Assembly: GCA_009192285.1 (NCBI GenBank)
Contig: CM018604.1
Span: 2,728,001 to 2,792,000 of the forward strand
Source: Morchella semilibera
Lineage: Eukaryota > Ascomycota > Pezizomycetes > Pezizales > Morchellaceae
Direction of reading: 5' to 3'
DNA: 64,000 nt
The notes under the pieces were generated by a model. It did no database searches and had not been told where the DNA came from. It saw only the letters and a program-made list of their open reading frames with translations. Of this stretch, positions 32,588 to 43,800 are shown one piece after another. How positions within the stretch are numbered: position 1 is the stretch's first letter; every line of letters begins with the position of its first letter. The translations under genes and the position numbers were made by a program.

Positions 32588-33549
32588 AGGGGCTGACCTT
32601 TTAACGCCGGCTTGGAGGTCACTAGTTCAACTGGTGCTTTACGCCAGTTGTCGGAGGTATGGGAATCCTGGGAGCGAGGGGCGAGATAGCGAGGCTTCGG
32701 AGTGGGCTTCCTGGTAGCATTGGGGGCGGCAAGAGGCAGACGGCGGCGAAGGTCAGCAATGGTGGCATCGGCATCGGCGAGGGCTTCCTGGTGTAGAGCC
32801 CGGCGGTAACGAAACTCCTCCTTCTCAGCTATGAGGGAGGCCACATCTTCCTGGAGGTTCTTAATAGCCTCCCCTGATTCCTCCTGGGCCTCACACATGC
32901 GGGACCAGAGGTCGGCGGCCTTATCTTCGGCGGCCTCGAGTTCGAAGTTGAGGTTTGCAATGACCTCATCGTGGGCCGTACATACGGCTGGTTCTTCGGG
33001 GACGGGGGTGGCGACATCGATGGGGGCGGTCAGGGCGACGAGGGCTTCGGCGATAAGGGTATGAGCTTCAGTAAGCTCGTATCCGAAGTCTTCCTCAACA
33101 GGGCCGAAATTTGCCAAGAAACTGGCGAGTCTCTCGGGGAGCGTAGGAGAAGCGGGGGCGGAAGCTTCCATGGGGCGACCAATGGTGTGGCGGGCAAGGG
33201 CGGGGTCTCTGAGACCACGAATAATAACTTCGGAGTCGTGGACAGAGCGGAAGTCGTCGGCGATGGGGGCTCCAACATGGAGCTTGCCCGGGGCAGTCTG
33301 GGTGAAGGTTGCCTTAGCCCAATGGGCATCGGCGCGCTTGAGTCCATGGGAGATGGCGTATTGACGGAGGAGGTAAACGTGGGGGTCTGAACCTAGGCGA
33401 CAGCCAAGGTCGAACCAAAAAGCCTGGGGAACGAGAGCAAGGTGACAGTACCCCTTCCTTTCTGGGAAGAAGCACTCGAGAGGACCGGGAGAAAAGAAGA
33501 CAGGGTTGGGGCAGTCCCCCATAGGGACATCCCAACTAAGGTCGGTCAT
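32581..33549 (-). CDS. gag: Gag-position ORF of the chromovirus, no zinc knuckle
   Basis: 322 residues from the ATG at 33549; the frame is open further upstream into the LTR, but the Met at 33549 begins a coherent protein (MTDLSWDVPMGDC). The N-half is globular with several Trp and Phe, the middle is Ala/Pro-rich, and a coiled coil lies at about residues 205-280. The tail is basic. It has no CCHC knuckle, unlike the gag genes at 57825 and 63950. It ends in TAG inside the first codons of the pol frame. It likely builds the capsid, by position; sequence alone does not prove it. Confidence 0.75.
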   Translation of the reverse strand: MTDLSWDVPMGDCPNPVFFSPGPLECFFPERKGYCHLALVPQAFWFDLGCRLGSDPHVYLLRQYAISHGLKRADAHWAKATFTQTAPGKLHVGAPIADDFRSVHDSEVIIRGLRDPALARHTIGRPMEASAPASPTLPERLASFLANFGPVEEDFGYELTEAHTLIAEALVALTAPIDVATPVPEEPAVCTAHDEVIANLNFELEAAEDKAADLWSRMCEAQEESGEAIKNLQEDVASLIAEKEEFRYRRALHQEALADADATIADLRRRLPLAAPNATRKPTPKPRYLAPRSQDSHTSDNWRKAPVELVTSKPALKGQPLW

Positions 33550-33611
33550 TATGACCGAGGCGAGGCGAGACGAGGGTGTTGTGTAGGTCGGCGGAGGGGA
33601 CGTGTTCTTAG

Positions 33612-34183
33612 TGTTACGGAGCAACACGGAGACAAGAGGCAAGAGAGCCGAGGTACACAACCGAGGCGAGAACGGGGGCAAGAACGCGAGACGAGGGCGA
33701 GGGAACTTAACCGAGAAGCAAGGTCGTGGGGCAGAGGGTCCAGATGGCCTCTCTGACGAAGACGTGGAGACGAAGATACCAGTAGACAACACGGACTACG
33801 GTCATGGGCTATGAACGGGGTGAAGCGAGGCGAGGCGAAGCGAGACGAGGCGAGGCGAGATACTATAGAAGGCCCACGGGGGTCTTGGCAGAAACTATGG
33901 TTATGACGTAATATATTCAGAACTAAAGACACAAGACAAAGCGAAACTAAACCGTAGGGTTGACAACAGGAAGAACACGTAAGGAAAGAAAGAGAAAGAA
34001 AAGAACAAAGGGAAGGTCCGTAACAACATATATATACCCCTCCTAATCCCTGTACAGTCATGACTCATAACATCATGTAACGGAAACCCATAGAAACTCC
34101 AAGAACCCAAAAAGAAACCTTATACCCGAAACCCTATTCTCCAATATCCTCCTCCTCCGTGAAGTCCGTGGTACGCCGTGATA
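33612..34183 (-). repeat. 5' LTR of the chromovirus
   Basis: Promoter-bearing LTR on the coding strand. The sequence just inside it does not show a primer-binding site that I can match to a tRNA by eye. Confidence 0.93.
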
Positions 34184-35489
34184 TAAGACTGTTAGGTGTA
34201 CCGGCACTGGTTTTTACGGGTTTGACTTTGTTAAGGACTTTGTCCGGGTTCAATGGATGGATTCCAGCAGCCCTGAATGCAGATTGTATCGACTGCTTAG
34301 TGTAAGCTTTTTGACGAGCAGTGGTGAAGAGTGACCAGAACGTTCCTAAATATTATTTTTAGTAGCGATATATTAAATATGACCTGCTAAGCCAATCTTT
34401 ACCTCTACTTATTCCCGTCCTTGTTTCCCTAATATGATCATCTGCGGCTTTACCATAATAATGTTGTAGGGGGCCGAAGAGACCAATATCCAAGGGCTGA
34501 AAGAGGTGTGTTGAGTGTGCAGGTAAACAAATTAGATGAATGTTCCGAGATAGAGCATATGAACAAAATTGATATGTAAGATGAGAGCCATGCCCATCCA
34601 TTATAAGAAGCCGGGGTCTTCCTTTACTGAGTTTAGCCGTATGCATATCAAAATGATCTTTAAGCCACTTCATCCCCAACGTATCATCTGTCCAACCATT
34701 ATCACTGTAAGCGAAGACAGCATCAGGGTCATCAGTATATTGATGCCATCCCATATAATGACCCTTGCCTCGGTAAATAATCCATGATGGAATTACCATA
34801 CCTGCAGAGGATGCTGCCTCCACAACTGTGATAAGTTCTCGCCCACCATCCTGAACAACATTAGGATTTCTCCTACCCCTCCTACAGATAACTTTGGATT
34901 TTGCTGAGTAACCGAGAATAAATCCTTTTTCATCGAAGTTGTAGATGTCATCGCTTGGTTGTAAACCCTTCGAAATCAGTTTGTGCAAGAGGCGTGAGAG
35001 TTTATTAAAGTAGTCTCGTAAGGTAATATAGTTATTGGCATACTGTCTTTGCCGATCTATTTGAGTACTATATTTAGCTGCTAATGATGGATTGCGGTCC
35101 AGAAATCTCGAAATCCAGTTGCGACCAATAAATGCTGACTCTGAATCTGGCTCTAGCCCATTCTGCTCTGCAATATTTTGGGCTAAAGCATTTGCCATAC
35201 CTCGTAGTAAGTCTACCCTAGGTGGGAACCCTGCATTATCCATATCTTCACACCACTTTTTCAGGGCCTTCTCTATCGTAGGTGGTAACTTTTGCTGGCT
35301 TTGATGAGCTTCGCGACAATTTTTGCGCCCGTTGTACCGATCGTTTAGTGTAGAGGCCGGAATACCAAACTCTAAAGCTAAAACTGCCCATTGGGTACTG
35401 AATTCAGCTCCTTTGGCAAGAGCTCGAAGTATCCTATCTTCTCTCTCAGCCTGTGTTAATGCACTGGCTCGTACCTTCACTTTCCCCAT

Positions 35490-36732
35490 ACCGGCTTGAT
35501 GATAGGTTGAGAATTAGCGAGGCTGTAGCAGTTTACTTCCATCCCCGTGGTTTTGAGGATCTATGTATGCTTAGTCATCCGATATCCTGATTGTGTCCGA
35601 CTTCCCTGTTGGATACGTTAGCATCTACGGTATGTGCCGGTGCACCTCCCAACCCGAATGTCAGTTCTCACCTTTCCAGGTTAGGGCGCATTGGCCCCAC
35701 CCACACCCGAGCCCAGAACTCGAGCTCTTGGCGGCTATCACACCAAAAACGGTCGCCAAGAACTAAATATTTGGAGTCAGAAGTTGTTGTTGCAAACACG
35801 ATCCCAAAACGGTCACCAAGGACTAAATATTTGGAGTCAGAAGTTGTTGCAAACAGGATCCCTGTAGCCAAGAGCCCAAACTCCGCGCCTACTACAGCTG
35901 TGAGGCCTGATTTCGGGATGCTTACCTGCCAGTTTGCACCTCCAAGTTGCCAACACGATCCCTGTAGCCAAAAGCCCAAACTCCGCGTCTACTACAGCTG
36001 TGAGGGCTGATTTCGGGATGATTATCTGCCGGTTTGCACCTCTGGCAACCTCGATCACAATACCGTCGGCTTTGGAGCCGATATCTAGTGGTGTGGTTGT
36101 TACAACCTCAGGCTTGTTTGTGGGATGTGGTTGTTAGTGCAAGGGCCGTTGAAGCTTAATTTCGTGTCCGTGCCCATCCGCTTTGGCATCAGATCTGCAT
36201 TTCCAACTGCCAACTACCAACGGCCAACCCTGTCTCAGACGCAAAGCCCAAATTCCACGCCTACTGCAGCATTAAAGCTGAATTCCAGTGTCAAATTCTG
36301 CCAATGCTGGGTTAGGGTTCTAAATCCTATCGACCAACCAAAGTGCCTATATTCCGACGGTTTGGTTAGTAATGTAGTATAGGTGGGGTAACCGCAAGAT
36401 GTTTCGCACACTACGGTACACATACACTAGATGATGTAATCCAGTACTGCTAACCACCCTGTAGGGACAAACCCCAGATTCCACGCCTAGTACGTCATTG
36501 ATACTGAATTTCAGCGTCTCGTGCCTATGAAGCTATTTGTATGATCCTTCATGAACCAATGACGTCTACAAAAGCAAAACTACAATGTTGGTTAGTTTGG
36601 TAATATTTGTATATATGTATATATATATATATAGGGCCTTCTTTCTCTTCGAAATCAGCAAATTTTGAAAACCGGCAACCGCTCTCCCTCCTCCCAATCC
36701 AGAATCACCAATTTGCAACCAGATCGTTATAA
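35490..36732. repeat. Repeat-rich intergenic DNA with about 100 bp dispersed units
   Basis: A phrase like CCTGTAGCCAARAGCCCAAA, followed by CTCCGCGYCTACTACAGCTG and GATTTCGGGATG, appears at about 35860 and 35960. Weaker versions are at 36235 and 36467 and at 27218-27285 on the other side of the pogo gene. A second unit (CGGTCACCAAGGACTAAATA) repeats at 35750 and 35812. No gene is supported. A TA dinucleotide run is at 36610-36634. Confidence 0.6.
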
Positions 36733-37227
36733 ATGTCATCTGCATTTACCGCCGCCGCCGCCCCAGCTGCTGCCGCCCCTGCTGCCGCCGCCGGGATTGA
36801 TAGAGCTCGGCCCTCTCTCCAGCCTGTGAGAACCACGCCCTTCCAGTACCGTAAGGGCTTCCCCAACAAGCTTGAGAGAAGTATCGTAAGCGCAATAGCT
36901 GCCAACCTGTATGCTGTCTCACCACTACCGAAACCCTGAGTGCTAACCTACCTATACAGCGCCTACAATCATTCCGTTGCGGCAATCAATAATGCCCGCC
37001 GCGCGCAGCGCGCTTTCCATACCAACCCGCGCTACGGATTCTTAAAGCCGGTGGGAGCTGTTTTGGGGACGCCACACCGCCTGGCTCCAAGGTGGCATGG
37101 AGAGATGGACCGCCTAACCAGGGAGCAGTGGGGTGAATTGGGGAATTTTTATGGCTTCGTTTGGGATGATTCGGTTTCGTTGGAGCAATGCAGGTATGCC
37201 TACGGGAAGGCATATGGGTGGGCATAG
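36733..37227 (+). CDS. Small two-exon protein of unknown function, 147 aa
   Basis: Exons 36733-36908 and 36960-37227, with a 51 bp intron (donor GTATGC, branch-like TGCTAAC, acceptor TACAG). Frame is preserved. The N-terminus is an Ala/Pro-rich low-complexity segment from GCC repeats, then a basic region (FQYRKGFPNKLERS). The C-half has several Trp, Tyr and Arg and ends YGKAYGWA. The N-terminal Ala-rich, acid-poor character would suit a mitochondrial presequence, but no family is recognised. A good splice pair plus codon structure makes it a probable real gene. A 16-T run follows shortly after the stop. Confidence 0.6.
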
Positions 37228-37289
37228 GTTTTTTTTTTTTTTTTGTTTTTAGGATTTAGTATTTTGAATGATACGTTATGAAGTGGGTC

Positions 37290-37460
37290 AAATTCTCGCT
37301 CCGGGCCGTAATCAGCACAATTCGTGCCCAAATTCTTGCTCCGGGTTACAATCAGCCCAATTCGTGCCCAAATTCTCGCTCTGAGTTGCGATCGGCCCGG
37401 TTCGTGCCCAAATTCTCGCTCCGTGCCGTAATCAGCCTCGTGCCCAGATTCTCGTTCCTA
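37290..37460 (+). repeat. 40 bp tandem repeat, about 4.3 units
   Basis: Units start AAATTCTCGCTCCGGG and end AATTCGTGCCC, at about 37290, 37330, 37370 and 37410, then a partial one. They diverge by 10-20 percent from each other. Confidence 0.8.
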
Positions 37461-37554
37461 GATAGGTATCTCGTAGTTAGCAGGTCAGGGCTCGGAAACA
37501 CGCATTGGTTGATTGGTCAATTGATTGATTAATATTACACTATTTTCCCCCACT

Positions 37555-39153
37555 CTAACTTGCCAATTCCTCGAGTATACGGCTCCTGAGGTTGGAGTAC
37601 GCCTTTACACCCGCTTCATCCCCAGGCTCATGAGCCCCGTACTGTATCGCCCAGGTTTCTAGGGATTGTGTACTTAGTCCAAGCTCTGGTGGGTCTTCAA
37701 GATGTACCTGCTCATCTCCCGCATCACCCGGGGCAGGGAGCCTTTCAGATGCGTATTTCACATCATCATCATCTGGAAACATGGGTGCGGACCCTTGGCT
37801 TGCCCAACCATCGTTCCACATCCGGATTGGTGTCTTGGAGCCGGCAGTCCTGACAGGGTGGTAATCCCAGTAAGAGCAGAATGAGTCCAGAGCCTGTTGT
37901 ATTCGCCATTGAAACACCTTGGTAAGGCAATATCCATCAACTAACCAATCCTCGTGGCCTCGATGAGATAGGATTCCACAAGCCTCCATTTGTTGAAAGA
38001 GGGCTCGGAAACGATGGCCCACCTTGATACCGTGATCGTACCAGAGACGCTCGATACGTGTATTTTGGGTCGATTTGCCTGTTAAGGCAGGGCGCGCACT
38101 CTTGGGGTGTAGATGCATCATTTCTTCGACGACGAGAACATTCTTCCCGCCTTTATCGCAACGTGTCTTTTTGGGAATGCCAAACTTAAGAATAGTTTTT
38201 TTGAAGCATTCTGTTGGTAGTGAATTCGTTAGGTTTTGAGGCACCAGGAGGCGGGGTCAAGAGTTGGGAGTTGGGAGATGGAGTTAAACCACCATGTACA
38301 TACCTAATACAGTTTGCGCGTAATTGTTAGTCCTAACCTGGAGCCACATTATCCTTCGGGAGAAACCATCTATCGCGCCGTGAGTGATAAAGCCCCACCG
38401 GATCAGCTTATGGTGCCCATCAAAGTGCCACACACAATTCGGGCCAGGGACAAAGTAGGGGATACGGATTGGCAGTTGGCGAACGTGGGTTTGGATTCTC
38501 CTTGTGGGGTCAATCCGTAAAAGACTTTCACGAATGCGATTTTCGGTAACGCTTATTCCTTGCGATCTGATACTGGATACCACAGCCCGATATCCCGAGG
38601 AAGGATGCTCTTCAAGAACAGAAAACGCAAGATCATCAATTTCATCGTCCGTGAAGGTTTGTCGGTGGAGTTGCTTGGCCTCCGCTCGGCGTCTGTACAG
38701 AGTTGACCGGGAGAAGTTGGACTCCTTAACAACCTGATTCAGACGATATCCCTGATTGATATTTTCCAGGACATCAGGAAGGTTAATGATGATACGCGGC
38801 CTGCCGGCAGAACCTACAATCGGGGTGCTCTGGACGGCCAACACAGGATTTGAGGCTTGCGAGATCGCGACTCTCGCAGAGGAAAGTCGCGCGTGTAGAG
38901 ATGCAGCGTGGTTTCTCCATGACGCGAGTGATTCGGGGCTGACGGAATCAGTAAGGCTTGCCAGCTGCGAGATGATGTCCTCTAATCGGGACTTCTGAAC
39001 ATCGATTTGTGATTCCGTGTAGAACGTAGCTTCTGCAAGGAATATTTCGACCTGCAGAAAGAGAGACTCAACCAAGCTCCAAAACGAGGCCCACCTAGAA
39101 GTGGCAGACTGTTGACAAAACGAGTGAACGATGTCGGTAGGCATGGGGTTCAC
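37555..39153 (-). CDS. Integrase-core (rve-like) DD35E transposase, apparently intact
   Basis: Exons 39153-38304 and 38210-37555, joined by a 93 bp GT-AG intron (GTATGT...CAACAG), give 501 residues without a break. The N-half has a helical leader, then a helix-turn-helix (LNQVVKESNFSRSTLYRRRA) and an HTH-like region around GYRAVVSSIRSQGISVTENR, like IS3-type integrases. The core has WHFDGHHK (Asp245), CDKGGKN (Asp302) and TRIERLW (Glu337), giving D-x34-E, with HGAIDGFSRRIMWL between. This matches the eukaryotic integrase-core family seen as single-gene elements. It should cut and join DNA. The C-terminal tail is acidic. I found no terminal repeats, so it may be a mobile or domesticated copy. 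Confidence 0.8.
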
Positions 39154-39304
39154 GTACAGCAGTCGGAGTGCTTTGAGTTCGGGATTGGTGGTTGCGAGTT
39201 GGGAGGTGGTGAGGTTTGTGGGGTTAGGTTTGATCTCGTAGTCGTCAGAGATGTGTTAACCAAAAGAAAAAGGTTTTAGATTTAGAAAAAAAAAAATACA
39301 CGGA

Positions 39305-39420
39305 GCATAAAAAACGTCGAAAAAAACAATATGCCTTAGTTCCGAAACCTCAGGATCGCGTTGAAACAATTTTTTGATGTTAGAACTAAGGCATATCGTT
39401 TTTTTCGACGTTTTTTATGC
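39305..39420. mobile_element. Foldback element with 38 bp arms
   Basis: Arms 39305-39342 and 39383-39420 are inverted repeats with one mismatch and enclose a 40 bp loop (CGAAACCTCAGGATCGCG and following). The loop is closely related to the centre of the foldback element at 52612-52774. No coding capacity. Confidence 0.8.
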
Positions 39421-39739
39421 CCATATAGAATCCGGCATTTAATACAAGTTTAATATGTGAAACGAAACAATATAGAGTCTAAGTGATTTTCCGTGTAATG
39501 GCGCATCGGGATATTTAAAAACGAACAAACACCTGCTAAAAATGATTTTTCTAAGACACATTATACTAGTAAAATCAAAACATAGGATAATGAGAACCTT
39601 ATTGGAGACCTTAAAAAATAATATTAGAAATCAAAAACGACTACATAAGCAATCCGCGGACGATGAACTCAACGAGTGTAGTAAGAGCTCAATTTAAGGA
39701 TTTATACATGTATGTATACCGATCCCAGCATGTATCTCG

Positions 39740-39812
39740 AGCTCAGAATCCCGAGCTCAGAATTCCCAGCTCAGAATTCCCAGCTCAGAATTCCCAGCTC
39801 AGAATTCCCAAT
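39740..39812 (+). repeat. Tandem CAGCTCAGAATTCC repeat
   Basis: About five units of a 14 bp word CAGCTCAGAATTCC, the first two varied (GAGCTCAGAATCCC). Confidence 0.85.
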
Positions 39813-39859
39813 TTGAACGCCATGTTCGAAACTTAGAAATATTATCTCATAGGATAGCT

Positions 39860-40260
39860 TGATTCAAGGATATATTCGCGCTGACACCGAATTCAAGGAT
39901 AAATTCGCACTGATGGTTGATTCAAGGACATATTCGCGTTGACACCGAATTCAACATATCATTCCACCGGTGGGAAAATACATAGGATAAAATTACTGAA
40001 CTTGAGGACATATTCGCGCTGACACTGAATTCAACGTGTTATTCCACCGGTGGCCATCAATTCACCACCGGTGGCCGTCAATTCACCACCGGCGGTCGTT
40101 AATTCACCACCGGCGGTCGTTAATTTACCACCGGTGGCGAATAAATGCCAAGATAATTCACTAAGTGCTTAATTTCGGGACTAATGTGCACGAGCACTCT
40201 GAATTTCAGCGTGTTATACCACCGGTGGTAAAATAATTTACCACCGTTGGCAAAATTACT
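39860..40260. repeat. Cluster of ACCGGTGG palindromes and ATATTCGCGCTGA repeats
   Basis: CCACCGGTGG or its variants CCACCGGCGG and CCACCGTTGG appear about eight times between 39966 and 40250, often as TTCACCACCGGTGG. Interleaved are phrases like GGACATATTCGCGCTGACAC with GAATTCAA. No gene is seen between 39154 and 40831 apart from these repeats. Confidence 0.75.
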
Positions 40261-40831
40261 TTTGACACGTTTACCGCTCCATAAAACCAGCCCGTTGCCG
40301 AATCATATTTTTTAATTTCCGGAAACATAGTAACTGGTTAAGGACGAGGGAGAATTTCTTCAATACCGGTCACTTTTCATTCACTACACTAAAGCTTTCT
40401 ATTTCTTATATCAGGTACATACCTTTCACCCAATTTTGGTGGGAACCGAAAGTAGCGGAAGAAAACCCTTTCTTACAGCAAAAACCTCTTACAACGAGGT
40501 TTCCTATAGCGAGGTGTCGCTCTATGACGGATTGCATTAGGCGGAGCTATATAATACATGTAATAGTAAATGGAAATACAAATGGAAAAAATTGACTGGG
40601 TCTAGCTTTGATTGAGCTCGTTGTATCACTTTAGGGTATGTTATGAATTTGGTTTAGATGCATGTGTATTTATGCGTGGAGAGAAATAAGATCTACGCCC
40701 CAAACACTAGCCGGTAATAAGTAATTAACTACCTTTTCCTGACCTCAAAGGCACCTTGACCTCAGAATGCCAGTGCTTTTGAACAGGGTCATGTACTTGG
40801 CGTGCACACAGGCCACGTATGTGGCTTGTTA

Positions 40832-43800
40832 TTATGCCCGCACGGGGGCCGGGCTCCTAAATCCCTCCTCGCTTCCAAAGCTCGAATCAATTCTGACTGT
40901 TGTACTTCTCACATCTGGCAAAACCAAAACGCATTCCCCGTTACTTCTATAGTCTGTCTCTGAACTGATGGTTCCTGTTGTCTCAGATTGTTGCTGCACT
41001 GGGACACATTGTTTAACTTCCACGTTTGGAAGAAGCAGATTCCCAGCTTTCAGCGGGATCAGGAGTATAGGGAAACGGTGAATTTGTCCTTCCTATGAAT
41101 TGTAAGCCTCATCTTTGGTGGTTGCGCGATCCTTTTTTAAAATAGCTTACCTTCGCGGTGAAATGAGATCTTTTTCGACCGGATACAAGCCATACCTCCA
41201 GGTTATTCTGGACTTCATAAAAGAACTCTAGTTCTTCATCCCCCACATCAATCTCCTCACCCTTACCATATACAGCGTTCCAAGCTCTAGAGTGACGAAT
41301 CACCAGCTCTGCAGGGATAGCCTGTCCTACTGCTACCATCTGAGGTGTATATGGCGTTGAAAGGGACTTGGAGTTGATGTCAGAGAGGATGTTAATTTCT
41401 ACTGTGTGTATGACTTGCAGTTGTGGAACCTCAACTGGAATGACCACTAAACGTGTAATAGATTCCATTTCGTTGTGTTCGAATGTTGAGTTAAGCTGTA
41501 TTATTGAATTTTTCTGTACCGATGGCATTAGTGAGCTCCTTGAAGCGGCTTGTTGCAAGCAAACCTTGTAAAATTCCTTTAGCCACTTCTCAACCCTTTC
41601 CCTTTCCCCTCCCGCTGGAGTAATACCATCTAGCGCCTCCTCCCATCCATATTCTTCATATGTGCCTAGGCGAACCTCGCCCAACAATGCCGTTGCCTCT
41701 AGCTCTAGTAGGTTTCTTTTTTGAAGCTGAGAAATTAGTATAGGCTGAAGCCAGTGCATGTATTTCCCCTTCCCAGCTGCTTTGAGCTGTGATGCGAAAG
41801 CAGAACGCACGCATTGGATAATCTCTAAGATATAAATTAGCGGTCAAGCTCATTGCCCAACGTTTTCCAAACCTACCTTCGTCTATAGTTCGGTATTCTA
41901 TCCTCAAAGCTAAAGGTTGGTCTTTCTGAGACTCTTTAGGCCTCTTCTTGGTGATTTTATATGTGAACGATGCTGGCTGCTTTGCAAAAACGACCTAGTT
42001 ACTCCAATTATTAGACATTTCTAGTGCAAATCATGTGCCCATCAGTGAGAAAAATCAAGCGTACCATTGACCCCTTAGTCCCTTGCCCACTTATAGCTTC
42101 AAAACCCTCTGACCCTTTTAGGGTGGCTTTTAGGATCCGCAAAGAAACCTCAGGGTTTGCTGTTGAGACCTGGAATTTAGAGAACAGTGATTTTGGCTTG
42201 AAAACATCTTGAACATTTACCGCAAGTGGCAGAATCACAGCGATACTAAGCTTGTCGGCAAAGAAAAAATCGCCAGCTAGTGTAGTGTAGTCAACCTCCA
42301 CTTTGACTGATAATTCAGTCAGATCATTTTCGCTAGTATAAGGAACTTTCAATCGAATCTTCTGTCCTTTCCCAGCATTACTAAACAATATTGCCCCCGG
42401 TTTTTCATTTATATCAACCGTTCCCTGCCCTTCGAGAATCTCAAGGTCGGCTGTCATAAGTCTCAGCCCAGCTGTGGCGGGACGAATTCTCAACTCCCCT
42501 TTGAGCGCTTCGTTCTCACCCAGGTCAAGTACAATCTCAGTTGCTTTAGGTTGGTCAAGGTTGATTTGCCTCGGGATCTCCAACCTTGCTGATAAATTCC
42601 GGGGCGCGGGAAAGAATGATAGTTTTAGTTTCTTCGCAGTAGTGACAACCACTCCAGAATTCGGCGGAAGACTTGCTAGAGTAGCCGGCGTTGATTTAGG
42701 CGCCAACTCGTGCAAAAAGGTAAGTTTACCTGTTGTGAGGGTGATTCTGTCCGCCATATAGGTTCCTGAAATCGTAGTATTCATTCTGACCAAGGCCCGC
42801 ACAATTCCTTTCTTCATTATCGTGGGCTCTTCGGTTTCCATCCACACCTCTTTCAGCTGCCCACTTGTATTCACGATTCTGACCTTTATTTTCTGCACAG
42901 GCATTTCTTCCTTTAGAAGATACCTCATCTTTACTACGACTTCAAATCCATCTCTATCGACCATATGTCGGGGATATGGATCAACAACAATCTCGCTCCA
43001 GAAGTTAGACATAGGCGCGGATATTTCGTTCGCATTACCTTCAGACAAATCAATAACACTATTGACATAGCCTGTGACAGCAGCCTCTTCTTCTAGAATG
43101 TAATCGTCAAGAGAATCCTGCTTCTCTGCAGGCTCATTGTGGACTGATTCTATTCCTCGCCTCCGCAGACGCACTCTTTCTGCGGCAGAGCTTTTAACAA
43201 GAAGTTTCATAAGTACCATGATGTACTCCTCCTTGCGGTCCATCTCTTTTAAACATTTAGCATACATCCCTAGTAACGTCGTTTCAATGAGACCCCAGCC
43301 TTGATCGGCATAGAACTTGGTCATTTTTTCAAGATGACTAGCTGCTCGAGCGTAGTCTTTCAAATGGCTAGTTCATCACGAAACGAGGTCAGTATCTATC
43401 GAGAGATCATGCCGACTCCGGGGGGGGGGGTGAGGGCTTCAAATTATCTTACAATCTTAAGGCTGCCAAGTCTGCCTCAACCCTCTCGCAGCTCTTAGCC
43501 CTTTTAGCTAACCCAAAGTTTGTCATGGCTTTCTCGCTCAAATCTTCAAATATCTTGTAAAATTCCTCTCTTTTGTCGCCTTCGATGATACTTCGTAAAG
43601 TCGCGTTTCGGATTCCCTCCACACCCCAGCTACCTATTTTCTTCTTTTCGGCGGCCGCTTGAATTTTGGGTGTTTTCTCCGTCATCGCCTAACCTCACTT
43701 CCTCCATTATAGGCTTAACTTCACCGGGTTCCACTTCCGGGAGGAAAAACCACCCTAGACTCCCGATCCACCCTTTCCTTTTGCCGAATGTTTCCACAAC

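Larger units (their letters stand above)
28342..34183 (-). mobile_element. Complete Ty3/Gypsy chromovirus, young insertion
   Basis: Two direct 572 bp LTRs (28342-28913 and 33612-34183) differ by one base that I can see. The element is flanked by TAAGA at 28337-28341 and 34184-34188. On its coding strand the LTR begins TATCACGGCG and ends CCGTAACA. A purine-rich tract (GAAGGAGGG) precedes the 3' LTR on the minus strand, as a polypurine tract should. It encodes gag and an uninterrupted pol with a C-terminal chromodomain. It lies inside the pogo transposase gene. Confidence 0.95.
27792..35489 (-). pseudogene. Pogo/CENP-B-type transposase gene split by a chromovirus
   Basis: Exon 1 is 35489-34403, then a 57 bp GT-AG intron (34402-34346), then exon 2 from 34345, cut at 34184 by the LTR element and resuming at 28336-27792. 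Without the insert and one TSD copy the frame is open and gives about 597 residues. Domains: N-terminal psq-type helix-turn-helix (FGIPASTLNDRYNGRK), CENP-B/Tc5 DNA-binding region (about residues 65-145, with FIGRNWISRFLDRNP), and a DDE core with NFDEKGF, LLIMDGHGSH and a QPLDIGLFGPLQ third acidic motif. After the intron comes FWSLFTTARQKAYTKQSIQS, also family-typical, and a charged C-terminal coiled coil. No TIRs were found. The only lesion seen is the LTR element, so the gene was probably intact when it was hit. Confidence 0.9.
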
